From assembly GCF_963678865.1 (NCBI RefSeq), contig NZ_OY787459.1, forward strand, positions 2,508,501 to 2,572,500: a DNA stretch of 64,000 nucleotides, written 5' to 3'. The DNA comes from Maridesulfovibrio sp. (lineage in GTDB: Bacteria; Desulfobacterota; Desulfovibrionia; Desulfovibrionales; Desulfovibrionaceae). Below are positions 1 through 8,359 of the stretch, in pieces. A model generated the notes under the pieces. The model did not search any database. It saw nothing but the letters and a program-made list of their open reading frames with translations, and had not been told where the DNA came from. Each line of letters begins with the position of its first letter. Positions within the stretch are counted from its first letter, which is position 1. A program made the translations under genes and the position numbers.

Positions 1-1472
1 ATGACCTCTTCACGGTCCCCGAGCACATCACTGAACATGGCTGGCCACGGCTTTCTTATGACAAGATATCCGCCCTTGCCTTCAGGGACTGGATTGCCAT
101 CGGCGTCCACCACCTCGGCATCAATGCCGGGCAGGGGCCGGGTCACCGAACCGGGCTTAAGCACAGACACGGGCATGGGGCTGATCATGATCATTCCGGT
201 TTCAGTCTGCCACCATGTATCCAGCACCGGACACTGGCCCTTGCCGATGTTTTCGTACATCCAGAGCCATGCTTCAGGGTTGAACGGTTCACCCACAGCA
301 CCGAGGATACGCAGGGACGACAAGTCGTGCTGTTCCGGGTAACGGTGCCCGAAACGCATGAGGGTCCTTATCTGAGTTGGTGAAGTATAAAAAATTGTGA
401 CCCCGTACTTGGAAATAATATTCCAGAGACGGTCAGCCTGAGGATAAAGAGAATGCCCTTCATACATGACCGTGGTGGTCCCGGCCAGCAACGGGCCGTA
501 GACAAGATAGCTGTGCCCGGTAATCCAGCCCGGATCAGCTGAACACCAGAAAATGTCAGTAGGTCTTAGATCAAACACCCATTTGAAGGTTCTATGAACC
601 CCGACCATATACCCACCATGGGAATGGACAAGTCCCTTGGGCTGCCCAGTAGTCCCGGAGGTATGCAGGATAAACAGGGGATCATCCGCAGCCATGATCT
701 CAGCAGGAGCATGGGAACGTTCATGCCGGACAATATCCGCGTACCAATAGTCCCGAGCGGAATCCATATTAACTTCCACGTTGGCCCGGTGCACAACCAC
801 AACGGCCTCCAACGCTTCTGCAGGTTCATCCAGCAAGGCACGGTCAACCTCTTCCTTAAGACGTATTACCTGCCCGTTGCGGTAAAAGCCGTCCGCGGTG
901 ACCACCACACGGGGATTGATTTCGCGGACCCGATCACGCAACAGACGGGCGGAAAAACCCGAAAAAACAAGTGAATGCACTGCCCCGATACGGGCACAAG
1001 CCAGCATGGCAATAACTGTCTCCGGCAGTTGGGGCATATAAAGAACAACCCGGTCCCCTTTTCCGACCCCCAGTCCTTTCAGACCGTTGGCAAACCGATT
1101 AACCGCCCTGTACAGTTCATAATATGTATACTGGCGGGAATCGCCCGGCTCCCCCTCCCATATCAGGGCAAGACGGTTCTTGTTGACGGTCTCAATGTGG
1201 CGGTCAAGGGCGTTGTAGACGATGTTGCAACGCGCACCGCTGAACCAGTGGTAATCAGGGGCGTCGGAAATATCGCAAACTTTTTCCCATTTTTTAAACC
1301 AGTCCAGTTCTTCGGCGGCTTCTTCCCAATAGGAACAGAGATCAACGTCCGCCAGTTCCCGCGCAGCACGCAGATCCTGCGGATTAACACCCGCCTCAAT
1401 GAGCATCTGGGGCAGGGGACGGAAGACCCTCTCTTCATGCAACAGGCTGTCCAGTGTATCTTTATTATCCAT
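1..1472 (-). CDS. acs: acetyl-CoA synthetase, 3' end outside window
   Basis: AMP-forming acetate:CoA ligase, which activates acetate with ATP and CoA in the cytoplasm. About 490 of roughly 650 residues are inside the window; the C-terminal domain with the catalytic lysine lies beyond position 1. The adenylation core motif TSGTTGQPKG is at residues 271-280 and the DTWWQTETG motif near residue 415. The N-terminal region (YHWFSGARCNIVYNALDRH) is typical of Acs. The start ATG at 1472 is preceded by GGAGG at a good distance; that GGAGG is part of the dispersed repeat abutting the gene. It lies about 350 bases downstream of the LytTR regulator on the same strand, so the regulator may control it (inference). 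Confidence 0.93.
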   Translation of the reverse strand, partial: MDNKDTLDSLLHEERVFRPLPQMLIEAGVNPQDLRAARELADVDLCSYWEEAAEELDWFKKWEKVCDISDAPDYHWFSGARCNIVYNALDRHIETVNKNRLALIWEGEPGDSRQYTYYELYRAVNRFANGLKGLGVGKGDRVVLYMPQLPETVIAMLACARIGAVHSLVFSGFSARLLRDRVREINPRVVVTADGFYRNGQVIRLKEEVDRALLDEPAEALEAVVVVHRANVEVNMDSARDYWYADIVRHERSHAPAEIMAADDPLFILHTSGTTGQPKGLVHSHGGYMVGVHRTFKWVFDLRPTDIFWCSADPGWITGHSYLVYGPLLAGTTTVMYEGHSLYPQADRLWNIISKYGVTIFYTSPTQIRTLMRFGHRYPEQHDLSSLRILGAVGEPFNPEAWLWMYENIGKGQCPVLDTWWQTETGMIMISPMPVSVLKPGSVTRPLPGIDAEVVDADGNPVPEGKGGYLVIRKPWPAMFSDVLGDREEV

Positions 1473-1473
1473 G

Positions 1474-1561
1474 TACGCCTCCGGCGGCCCTGCCGGGGCG
1501 CCCTGCCGGGGGCCTTAAACCCTTTAAAAAAGGCTTAAGAATCCCAAAACTTTTTAATAGT
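1474..1561 (+). repeat. dispersed intergenic repeat, copy A
   Basis: Copy of an element starting GCCTCCGGCGG, passing through a small AAACCCTTT/AAAGG hairpin and ending in AAGAATCCCAAAACTTTTTAATAG. It directly abuts the acs start codon and supplies its ribosome binding sequence on the other strand. Confidence 0.75.
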
Positions 1562-1619
1562 TTTAGTTTGTTAATCAGTTCGACAAAATATCTTTCACTT
1601 TTCAGCATCGCCCGAGACC

Positions 1620-1675
1620 TTACCCCCTTAAGGATTCCAAAGGGAATTATACCCTTTGACCTCCGGAGGCGAAAT
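1620..1675 (-). repeat. dispersed intergenic repeat, copy B (divergent)
   Basis: Read on the minus strand it starts GCCTCCGGAGG, has an AAAGGG..CCCTTT hairpin and continues GGAATCCTTAAGG, matching the plan of the other copies. It faces copy A. Confidence 0.55.
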
Positions 1676-1823
1676 AAAATCGACAAAAGCGCGAAGCGCA
1701 TCAAATCCAAAGCCTCGCGGAACCGCCGGATACTTTCATTATATAGATTAGGCCTCTGCACAGTCTTGCGCAGCCCATATTCGACAAACGGCAGATGTAT
1801 ATCGGTAAACGGTACAGCCATGA

Positions 1824-2690
1824 TCACATCCCCAGAATCTGCTTGAGTTTGCTGATCCGCCTACGGCTGATAGGCAGTTCAATCCTTGTCCGTCCGGCAG
1901 TACGAAGCATAAAGTTACTGCCCGGCAAAGATGCTATCTCCGTGACCATTTCCAGATTTACCAAATATTTGCGATGCACCCGAAAAAAACGGTGCGGTCC
2001 CAGACGTTCTTCAAGATTTTTCAGGCGATGAGAGGTAAGAAATTTCTGATTGGCGGTATGCACATAGGAATAATCCTCATACGCTTCCACAAAAATGATT
2101 TGGGTATAGGGTATCAGCATCATGCGCCCGTCCTGGTTAACCGGAAGTTTTTCTATCTCCGGCTGGCGGGTCTGGGAAAAATCCCATGCATTCTTTAATG
2201 CGGATAAAAATTTGTCCTGCTCATCCTCTCCGAGGGAAAGCTGCAGGGTTTCCTCGCCGGTCTCAACCCCGGAGCCTGAATCCTTCCAATCCGAGGGTTC
2301 GGGAATTTCGCGAAAATGACTTTTGAAACGGGCAATGCGTTCAAGAGTCTTCTGCATACGCTCAGCATCAGGCGGCCAGATAAGATAATCAACCGCACCC
2401 AGCTCAAAGGCTTGATAAGCCTGAGTCTCGTCGCCGGCAACGAATATCAGTCCCGGCTTATGCTTGCTGGCACCAAGGGCCTGTGCAAGCTCAACCCCGC
2501 TGAGGCCTTCATCAAAATCAAAACCCAAAAAAATAATCCCGTACCCCACAGCCTTATGCAACTCCAATGCTTCATCAGCACTGACCGTCTCCCCCAAGAC
2601 GCGCACCAGTTTTACCCCGCGAAGAGATTCGCGGATGGCGGCACGGACCTCGGCGTCCGGATGGAGAATTAATGTCTTAAGGCTGGGCAC
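1824..2690 (-). CDS. LytTR-type regulator with degenerate receiver
   Basis: Two-domain transcription regulator of about 288 residues: N-terminal receiver-like domain (about 1-120), linker, and C-terminal LytTR DNA-binding domain (about 185-288, with YTQIIFVEAYEDYSYVHT and FFRVHRKYLVNLEMV). The GTG start at 2690 is preferred because it follows GGAG at 5 bases and begins the receiver (VPSLKTLILHPD); the open frame extends upstream to 2768. The receiver lacks the phosphoacceptor aspartate (IFLGFDF where IFLDI is usual) and the conserved lysine (VDYLIWPP for VDYLLKP), so canonical phosphorylation is doubtful. No histidine kinase is adjacent. Its neighbour downstream is acs; control of acetate metabolism is an inference. 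Confidence 0.85.
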   Translation of the reverse strand: MPSLKTLILHPDAEVRAAIRESLRGVKLVRVLGETVSADEALELHKAVGYGIIFLGFDFDEGLSGVELAQALGASKHKPGLIFVAGDETQAYQAFELGAVDYLIWPPDAERMQKTLERIARFKSHFREIPEPSDWKDSGSGVETGEETLQLSLGEDEQDKFLSALKNAWDFSQTRQPEIEKLPVNQDGRMMLIPYTQIIFVEAYEDYSYVHTANQKFLTSHRLKNLEERLGPHRFFRVHRKYLVNLEMVTEIASLPGSNFMLRTAGRTRIELPISRRRISKLKQILGM

Positions 2691-2842
2691 GGAAACTCCG
2701 GGAACTAGAATTAATCCAATTATTAAAGCGATAGCTTGAATTCTGCCCGACCGCAAGTCTTCCGGCACAACATTCCTGCTTTATCATACTCGTCAAGTGT
2801 GATATTTCCGTAAATAAAATTACTTTGCTTCAAGTAAAACTA

Positions 2843-2871
2843 TTGACACAAACAAGAACTATTACTATTTT
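2843..2871 (+). promoter_or_regulatory. sigma70-type promoter of perR
   Basis: TTGACA (2843-2848), 17-base spacer, TATTTT (2866-2871), 18 bases before the perR start codon. The short leader contains GAGG as ribosome binding site. Confidence 0.65.
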
Positions 2872-2888
2872 ATGCTCACGAGGTGCAT

Positions 2889-3278
2889 ATGAAAATAGGA
2901 CAAAGAAGATCGAAGCAAAGAGAACTTATACTTGAGGAACTCAAAGGATTGACCTGTCATCCCACAGCGGACGAACTGTACGAAAGAGTGCGCAAGAGAC
3001 TCCCTAACATCAGCCTGGGTACTGTTTACCGCAATCTGGAGTTAATGGCAGACCACGGAGTCATCCTCAAGATTGAAACAAGCGGCAAAAACAGATTTGA
3101 TGGTAATGCCGAACCGCACCCGCATATAAGATGTTTACAATGCGGTAGGGTGGATGACGTGATGAACGAAGTAATCGTCCCTGAAATCGACGAAATTGCG
3201 GCAAGGGGATACGATGTTAAGGGATGTTCCATCGAATTTTTTGGCTTATGCCCGGAGTGTAGGAACAAAATACAATAA
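2889..3278 (+). CDS. perR: Fur-family peroxide-responsive repressor PerR
   Basis: About 129-residue Fur-family metalloregulator: N-terminal winged helix (RSKQRELILEELKG, then GTVYRNLELMADHGVI) and C-terminal dimerisation domain with two CxxC zinc sites (CLQCG and CPEC) and the HPHIRC metal-binding motif. The family senses peroxide by metal-catalysed oxidation of histidine ligands. ATG at 2889 is chosen over GTG 2883 because GAGG sits 5 bases upstream. It precedes rubrerythrin, desulfoferrodoxin and rubredoxin genes, the classic PerR targets in Desulfovibrio, which favours PerR over Fur or Zur. A terminator separates it from rbr. Confidence 0.88.
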   Translation: MKIGQRRSKQRELILEELKGLTCHPTADELYERVRKRLPNISLGTVYRNLELMADHGVILKIETSGKNRFDGNAEPHPHIRCLQCGRVDDVMNEVIVPEIDEIAARGYDVKGCSIEFFGLCPECRNKIQ

Positions 3279-3286
3279 TTTTTTTT

Positions 3287-3339
3287 AAATAACATCTTCA
3301 TTTAATATCTGTACTTATTTGTGAAGATGTTATTTTTTT
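3287..3339 (+). terminator. terminator after perR
   Basis: Inverted repeat AAATAACATCTTCA / TGAAGATGTTATTT followed by a T run; ends the perR transcript before rbr. Confidence 0.85.
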
Positions 3340-3439
3340 GTCTAAAAAACCTGACAGCGACGCCATTTACTGATAAATAATGCAATAACAATTAAGATTA
3401 CACCATTTGCTGAACAAGACAGCGTGATAAGGAGAGACG

Positions 3440-4015
3440 ATGTCCCAACTCAAAGGTTCCAAAACTGAAACAAATATTCTGACAGCATTTGCAGGAGAAT
3501 CTCAGGCCCGTAACCGTTACACCTACTTTGCCTCCAAGGCCAAAAAAGAAGGTTACGTGCAGATTTCCAAAGTCTTCGAAGAAACCGCAAATCAGGAAAA
3601 AGAACACGCCAAGCGCCTGTTCAAACTCCTTGAAGGTGGCGAAGTGGAAGTAACTGCAGCCTTCCCCGCAGGGGTAATCGGTTCCACCGTTGAAAACCTC
3701 AAAGAAGCAGCAGGCGGCGAAAGGCATGAATGGGAAGAGATGTATCCCGACTTCGCCAAGGTTGCTGAAGAAGAAGGCTTTACTGCTATTGCCGCTATTT
3801 TCCGTGCAATCGCTGTAGCCGAAGAATTTCACGAAAAAAGATACCTCGCCCTGGCCAAGAATATCGAAGACGGCAAGGTCTTCAAAAAAGACAACGCGAT
3901 CATCTGGCAATGCCAGAACTGTGGATACATCCACGAGGGTGATTCCGCACCACATAAATGTCCTGCATGTGACCACCCTCAGGCACATTTTCAGGTCGTC
4001 TGTGAGAATTGGTAA
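3440..4015 (+). CDS. rbr: rubrerythrin
   Basis: 191-residue non-haem iron peroxidase that reduces H2O2 with electrons from rubredoxin. N-terminal four-helix ferritin-like domain with diiron glutamates (ESQARNRYTYFA, EEFHEKRY) is followed by a C-terminal rubredoxin-like domain with two Cys pairs (CQNCGY and CPACDH) for an Fe(SCys)4 centre. Length and order are those of canonical rubrerythrin. The start at 3440 follows a GGAGAG ribosome site. First gene of a run rbr-dfx-rd-rd with 15-30 base gaps, likely one transcript; PerR control is expected from known Desulfovibrio regulons. Confidence 0.97.
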   Translation: MSQLKGSKTETNILTAFAGESQARNRYTYFASKAKKEGYVQISKVFEETANQEKEHAKRLFKLLEGGEVEVTAAFPAGVIGSTVENLKEAAGGERHEWEEMYPDFAKVAEEEGFTAIAAIFRAIAVAEEFHEKRYLALAKNIEDGKVFKKDNAIIWQCQNCGYIHEGDSAPHKCPACDHPQAHFQVVCENW

Positions 4016-4045
4016 TCGATAACCTTAACCCAGTGGAGAATTAGA

Positions 4046-4429
4046 ATGGCTGAACTATACGAAGTTTATAAGTGTGAAAGCTGCGGTAATATCACTATGG
4101 TTCTCCATGCCGGTCCAGGCAACCTTGCTTGCTGTGGATCAGACATGGTCCTCATGACTGAAAATACCGTTGATGCTGCCAAAGAAAAGCACGTTCCCGT
4201 TATTGAAAAAGTTGAAGACGGATTTATTGTTAAGGTTGGTGAGGTTGCTCACCCCATGGAAGAAAAACACTGGATCGAATGGATTGAACTTTCCTGCGGC
4301 AATGCACGCATGATCAAGCAGCTCAAGCCCGGCGAAGCACCGGAAGCAAAGTTCTGTTGCTGCAAAGACAGCAATGAACCCGTTGTTGCCCGCGCATACT
4401 GTAACCTGCACGGCCTCTGGAAAGCATAA
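4046..4429 (+). CDS. dfx: desulfoferrodoxin (2Fe superoxide reductase)
   Basis: 127-residue superoxide reductase that reduces superoxide to peroxide without producing oxygen. The N-terminal desulforedoxin-like centre has Cys10, Cys13, Cys29 and Cys30. The catalytic centre II ligands are all present: His49, His69, His75, Cys119 and His122, with Glu47 beside the first histidine. It is therefore a complete two-centre enzyme rather than a one-centre neelaredoxin. Between rbr and two rubredoxin genes, the latter being its electron donors. Confidence 0.97.
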   Translation: MAELYEVYKCESCGNITMVLHAGPGNLACCGSDMVLMTENTVDAAKEKHVPVIEKVEDGFIVKVGEVAHPMEEKHWIEWIELSCGNARMIKQLKPGEAPEAKFCCCKDSNEPVVARAYCNLHGLWKA

Positions 4430-4444
4430 TATCAGGACAAAACA

Positions 4445-4624
4445 ATGGCTGAACCGAAAGATATGTACCAATGTCAGATGAGTAACTGTGGATACATTTA
4501 CAACCCCGACAAAGGGGATCGTAAAGGCAAAATATCCAAAGGAACTGCCTTTACCGATCTGCCTGAAGACTGGAAATGCCCGGTCTGCGGCGCAAGCAAA
4601 AAAGCGTTCAAGCCCCTTGGATAA
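4445..4624 (+). CDS. rubredoxin, type II with CX4C motif
   Basis: 59-residue rubredoxin. The second iron-binding loop is normal (CPVCGA) but the first is C-QMSN-C, with four residues between the cysteines instead of two. This spacing is known from the second rubredoxin of Desulfovibrio desulfuricans. The core fold residues ([20 protein letters not shown]) are intact. It starts 15 bases after dfx and is 23 bases ahead of a normal rubredoxin, so the two are probably co-expressed; different partners are possible (inference). Confidence 0.93.
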   Translation: MAEPKDMYQCQMSNCGYIYNPDKGDRKGKISKGTAFTDLPEDWKCPVCGASKKAFKPLG

Positions 4625-4647
4625 TCAATTTACTACGGAGAACAAAA

Positions 4648-4806
4648 ATGAAATACGTATGCACTATTTGTGGTTGGGTTTATGATCCCGCTGAAGGTGA
4701 TCCGGATGGCGGCATCGCCCCCGGAACCAAGTTTGAAGACATCCCCGATGATTGGGAATGTCCGGTCTGCGGCGCAGGCAAAGACGATTTCGAACCTGAA
4801 GATTAA
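4648..4806 (+). CDS. rub: rubredoxin
   Basis: 52-residue canonical rubredoxin with CTICG and CPVCG cysteine pairs and the typical [19 protein letters not shown] middle. Small cytoplasmic one-electron carrier, the direct donor to Roo in Desulfovibrio. A CGGAG ribosome site precedes the ATG. Last gene of the rbr-dfx-rd-rd run; a hairpin and then roo follow. Confidence 0.97.
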   Translation: MKYVCTICGWVYDPAEGDPDGGIAPGTKFEDIPDDWECPVCGAGKDDFEPED

Positions 4807-4845
4807 AGAATAATCCGGAACTCCCCGGATGTAGAAAATGAACAC

Positions 4846-4876
4846 AGAAAGCCGGGCCGATTGGTCCCGGCTTTCT
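4846..4876 (+). terminator. hairpin between rubredoxin and roo
   Basis: AGAAAGCCGGG / CCCGGCTTTCT inverted repeat. The tail is only moderately T-rich, so it could terminate partially or stabilise the upstream mRNA while letting some transcripts reach roo. Confidence 0.6.
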
Positions 4877-4916
4877 GCTCCTTAACCACAACTGAATATT
4901 TATTAGGAATATACAA

Positions 4917-6122
4917 GTGAGACCTGTTGAAATTAAAGAAGGTGTACATTGGATCGGAGTAGTAGACTGGAACTGCCGTAACTTCCACGGCTATGCCCGC
5001 TCCGCCAACGGCACCACCTACAATGCTTTTTATATTGAAGACGAGAAGAAAGTTCTGGTGGATACTGTTTCCAAAAGCTGCGAAAGCCAGTTCCTCTGCT
5101 CCCTTTCCCATCTGACCAAGCCTGAAGAAATTGATTATATCGTGGTCAACCACCTTGAACCTGACCACGCAGGCTGCCTTGAGAAGATGGTTGAACTCTG
5201 CAAACCCGAAAAGATTTTTGTTTCTGTCATGGGCGGCAAAAACATCGCCACATTTTTTGAGAGCAAAGACTGGCCTATACACGTAGTAAAGCCCGGTGAA
5301 GAAGTCTCCATCGGTAAACGCACCCTGCGTTTCTACGAAACACGCATGCTGCACTGGCCCGACAACATGTTTACTTATGTGCCTGAAGAAAAAATGCTCT
5401 TCACCAGTGATGGTTTCGGCCAGAACATCGCCGCAAGTGAGCGCTGGGTTGATGAAATGAGTAAAGAAATGGTCGATGACTATATGCAGCAGTATTACGC
5501 CAACATCATCACCCCGTACTCCTCCAAGGTTATCAAGACCCTCGAAACACTCGCAGGCCTGAACCTTGATGTGGACATGATCTGCCCGGACCACGGCCTC
5601 ATGTTCCGTGGTGATGACTGTGCATTCGCCCTTGAAAAATACATGGAATACGCAAAACAGGAACCCAAAAACAAGGCAACCCTGTTTTACGACACCATGT
5701 GGAGTTCCACTGAACGCATGATCAACGCTGTTGCTTCCGGCCTTGTTTCCGAAGGCATTTCCGTCAAGGTTATGTCCGTCAAAGCCAACCACCACAGCGA
5801 CATCATGAGCGAAGTTTTCGACTCCGCCGCTATTGTCATCGGTTCGCCTACCCATAACAACGGTATTCTGCCCGGCATGGCCGACGCACTGACCTACGTT
5901 AAAGGGCTTCGTCCCCAGAACAAAATCGGTGCCGCAGTAGGATCCTTCGGCTGGTCAGGTGAATGTGTCAATATCCTCACCGAATGGCTTGAAAAAATGG
6001 GTTGTGATATCATTGAGCCCAAAATCAAAGCTAAAAACCGTCCTGATCACGACACTCTTAAAGAGTGCTTCCAGCTTGGCGTCTCCATCGCAGCTGCCAT
6101 CAAGGAAAAAACCGGTAAATAA
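4917..6122 (+). CDS. roo: rubredoxin:oxygen oxidoreductase (flavodiiron protein)
   Basis: 401-residue flavodiiron oxygen reductase that takes electrons from rubredoxin and reduces O2 to water. The N-terminal metallo-beta-lactamase domain carries all diiron ligands: His79, Glu81, Asp83, His146, Asp165 and His226, at the positions reported for D. gigas Roo. The C-terminal flavodoxin domain begins near residue 252 (LFYDTMWSSTERM) and has the FMN loop SPTHNN. The GTG start at 4917 is set by an upstream AGGA and by the fit to the family N-terminus. It follows its donor rubredoxin by 110 bases, with a hairpin between. Confidence 0.97.
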   Translation: MRPVEIKEGVHWIGVVDWNCRNFHGYARSANGTTYNAFYIEDEKKVLVDTVSKSCESQFLCSLSHLTKPEEIDYIVVNHLEPDHAGCLEKMVELCKPEKIFVSVMGGKNIATFFESKDWPIHVVKPGEEVSIGKRTLRFYETRMLHWPDNMFTYVPEEKMLFTSDGFGQNIAASERWVDEMSKEMVDDYMQQYYANIITPYSSKVIKTLETLAGLNLDVDMICPDHGLMFRGDDCAFALEKYMEYAKQEPKNKATLFYDTMWSSTERMINAVASGLVSEGISVKVMSVKANHHSDIMSEVFDSAAIVIGSPTHNNGILPGMADALTYVKGLRPQNKIGAAVGSFGWSGECVNILTEWLEKMGCDIIEPKIKAKNRPDHDTLKECFQLGVSIAAAIKEKTGK

Positions 6123-6126
6123 TTTA

Positions 6127-6165
6127 CTGCTCCCCGGCCCTGTTCCGGGCTGGGGAGCAGCTTTT
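6127..6165 (+). terminator. terminator after roo
   Basis: CTGCTCCCC..GGGGAGCAG stem with a GC-rich inner part, followed by CTTTT. Confidence 0.8.
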
Positions 6166-6291
6166 AAAAATTAGTTCACAACGCCAGCTTTTTTGTGCTA
6201 CTTAAAGCTGAAAGCACAAAAATAGAAGGCTGTTACAAAAATATCAATAATAGTTTTTTTTAGCATGTATTATTTGGTGCGGAGGTAGCAT

Positions 6292-6990
6292 ATGGCACTC
6301 GGACGCAGATTAAAAAAAGAAGTCATGAATATTCTTGCTGACGAAGGCTGGGAAAATAAATTCGAAGAATTGATGGAGCAATACACCATGCAAAACCTTA
6401 TTGCCCCGCTATTCGCATCCCTTTGTGCTACCACGGTAATTGTCCGCTGGCACGGGGTCACCTGCTTCGGCAAGGTCATTTCCCGTCTTGTGGAAGAGGA
6501 TGCAGCAAAAGCCCGCATCGTCATGCGCAGAATCATGTGGATGCTCAATGAAGAATCCGGAAGCTGTGCATGGGGTGTCCCTGAATCTATGGGCGAAATC
6601 GTTGCAGTGAACGATCTCATGGCTGCCGAATACGGAAAAATCCTGATCAGCTACAGCCATGAAGACGAATCCGGACCTGAAAATTACCTTGAATTCCCCA
6701 CCCTGCTCAGGGGAGCGGTCTGGGGAGTTGCCCGCATGGCGCAGGCCCGTCCGCAAATAGCGGCACAGGCTAAGGATGATATGATCCGTTTTCTATCCTA
6801 CCCCGACCCGGTGATACAAGGCACTGCCTGCTGGGCACTTGGAGGCTTGAAGGCGCTGGAATCAGTTAAAAAGCTTGAAGCTTTGACAGATAATGATACT
6901 GTTATAGATATTTACAAAGACTCTTCATTGCAGTCTGTAACGGTTGGGAAGCTGGCTCAGGAAGCTCTGGATAAAATTTCAGGGCATTAA
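6292..6990 (+). CDS. HEAT-like conserved protein upstream of cydAB
   Basis: 232-residue soluble protein without signal peptide. The sequence is mostly helical, and two stretches (LLRGAVWGVARMAQARPQI and IQGTACWALGGLKALESV) look like HEAT or PBS-lyase repeats. It resembles a protein family confined to Desulfovibrio-type bacteria that I know only as hypothetical. GGAGG precedes the ATG. It starts the transcription unit that continues with cydA after 25 bases, cydB and ferritin, so a role linked to oxygen respiration, assembly of the oxidase or its control is suggested by context only. Residue CxxW/CAWG features are present but no known cofactor motif. Confidence 0.75.
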   Translation: MALGRRLKKEVMNILADEGWENKFEELMEQYTMQNLIAPLFASLCATTVIVRWHGVTCFGKVISRLVEEDAAKARIVMRRIMWMLNEESGSCAWGVPESMGEIVAVNDLMAAEYGKILISYSHEDESGPENYLEFPTLLRGAVWGVARMAQARPQIAAQAKDDMIRFLSYPDPVIQGTACWALGGLKALESVKKLEALTDNDTVIDIYKDSSLQSVTVGKLAQEALDKISGH

Positions 6991-7015
6991 ATCAACAACT
7001 TGAACAAGGAGAGGG

Positions 7016-8332
7016 ATGATGGATGTTCTAATGCTGTCAAGGCTGCAATTTGCCATGGCAACAATGTTCCACTTCATTTTCGTACCGCTCACACTGGGGC
7101 TTTCCATACTGGTTGCCGTTATGGAAACCATGTACGTGCGCACCCGAAAAGATATTTACCTGCGCATGACCAAATTCTGGGGAAAGCTTTTCGTCATTAA
7201 CTTTGTTCTCGGGGTCGTAACCGGAATCACCCTTGAATTCCAATTCGGCACCAACTGGTCCCGCTATTCCGAATACGTAGGGGACATCTTCGGTTCACTG
7301 CTGGCTGTTGAAGCCACTGTGGCCTTCTTTATGGAATCTACTTTTCTGGCCGCATGGATTTTCGGTTGGAAAAAACTTTCACCCGCAATGCATGCACTGT
7401 CCATCTGGATTGTTGCTATCGCATCCAACATTTCCGCAGTATGGATCATCCTCGCCAACGGCTGGATGCAGAATCCTGTGGGTTACGTTATGCGAAACGG
7501 CCGTGCGGAACTTGAAAACTTCAGCGAAGTAATCAGCAACCCCTTTGCATGGGGACAATTCTTCCACAACGGATTCGGCGCTTTTGTGGTAGCCGGATTC
7601 TTCATCATGGGCATCAGTGCCTATCATCTACTCAAGAAAAACGAGGTTGAATTTTTTACCAAGTCTTTCAAGATGGGCATGATCACCGCTTTCATTTTCT
7701 CTGTACTGGTTGCAGCGCAGGGACATAACCATGCTCAGGAAGTAGCTGTACACCAGCCCGAAAAGCTTGCTGCCATGGAAGCTCTCTGGGATACCGCTCC
7801 TCATGGTGCGCCCATGTATCTGCTCTCTATGCCGGATGAAAAAAATGAAACCAACACTGTTGAATTACTAGGTATTCCCGGCGGCCTGAGTTTCCTTGCC
7901 TTCAACAGCTTTGACGCCCCGGTTAAGGGTCTCAAGGAATGGCCCAAGGAAGACCGCCCACCAGTAACAGTCACCTTTATGGCCTTCAGAATCATGGTCG
8001 GCCTGGGTACCCTTCTCCCGATCCTCTGCATCTGGGGCTGGAGAAACCGCAAAAAGCTGACTGAAAACAAGCTCTACCTGCGGATCATGCTCTGCGCGAT
8101 CCCCCTGCCCTACATTGCCATGTGGGCCGGATGGGCCGTTGCCGAGGTCGGGCGCCAGCCATGGATTGTATACGGCATGATGAAGACCTCCGACGCTGTG
8201 TCGCCTATTGCCACAGGGCAGGTTGCGTTCTCCCTCATTGCTCTGACTACTCTGTACACCCTGCTGGGTGCCGCTGAAATATTCCTGCTGGCCAAGTTCG
8301 CCCGCAGGGGTCCTCAACCTGAAAAGGCCTAA
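7016..8332 (+). CDS. cydA: cytochrome bd oxidase subunit I
   Basis: 438-residue membrane subunit that oxidises quinol and reduces O2 to water with high affinity. The haem b595 ligand His19 (ATMFHFIF) falls at the E. coli number if the first of two adjacent ATGs is used, supporting 7016. The conserved GRQPW motif is at 379-383. The Q-loop is of the short type, in line with the 438-residue length. AAGGAGAG lies upstream. Followed by cydB after 27 bases. In an anaerobe this oxidase serves oxygen removal and possibly microaerobic respiration. Confidence 0.97.
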   Translation: MMDVLMLSRLQFAMATMFHFIFVPLTLGLSILVAVMETMYVRTRKDIYLRMTKFWGKLFVINFVLGVVTGITLEFQFGTNWSRYSEYVGDIFGSLLAVEATVAFFMESTFLAAWIFGWKKLSPAMHALSIWIVAIASNISAVWIILANGWMQNPVGYVMRNGRAELENFSEVISNPFAWGQFFHNGFGAFVVAGFFIMGISAYHLLKKNEVEFFTKSFKMGMITAFIFSVLVAAQGHNHAQEVAVHQPEKLAAMEALWDTAPHGAPMYLLSMPDEKNETNTVELLGIPGGLSFLAFNSFDAPVKGLKEWPKEDRPPVTVTFMAFRIMVGLGTLLPILCIWGWRNRKKLTENKLYLRIMLCAIPLPYIAMWAGWAVAEVGRQPWIVYGMMKTSDAVSPIATGQVAFSLIALTTLYTLLGAAEIFLLAKFARRGPQPEKA

Positions 8333-8359
8333 TAGAGCCTGTAAGACAAGGAGATTATC

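Larger units (their letters stand above)
1473..1823. other. intergenic region between LytTR gene and acs
   Basis: 351 bases without a convincing gene. It holds repeat copies A and B in opposite orientations. A TATAAT hexamer on the minus strand (1738-1743) has no matching -35 box at normal spacing, so no acs promoter is called. The minus-strand open frame through here is largely translated repeat. Confidence 0.6.

Noticed and set aside
1465..1827. 120-codon minus-strand frame between the LytTR gene and acs
   Set aside because: Much of it is the translation of repeat copies A and B, and it overlaps the acs start.
2810..2823. GTAA-N6-TTAC upstream of perR and GTAATTTTTAC (45385-45395) upstream of the peroxiredoxin as a shared PerR box
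   Set aside because: Spacing of the half sites and distance to the -35 box differ, and no matching site is evident before rbr. AT-rich DNA gives such palindromes by chance.
4803..5855. 350-codon open frame on the minus strand opposite roo
   Set aside because: Roo on the plus strand has all catalytic residues. The antisense product has no motifs and begins inside roo; it reflects codon composition.
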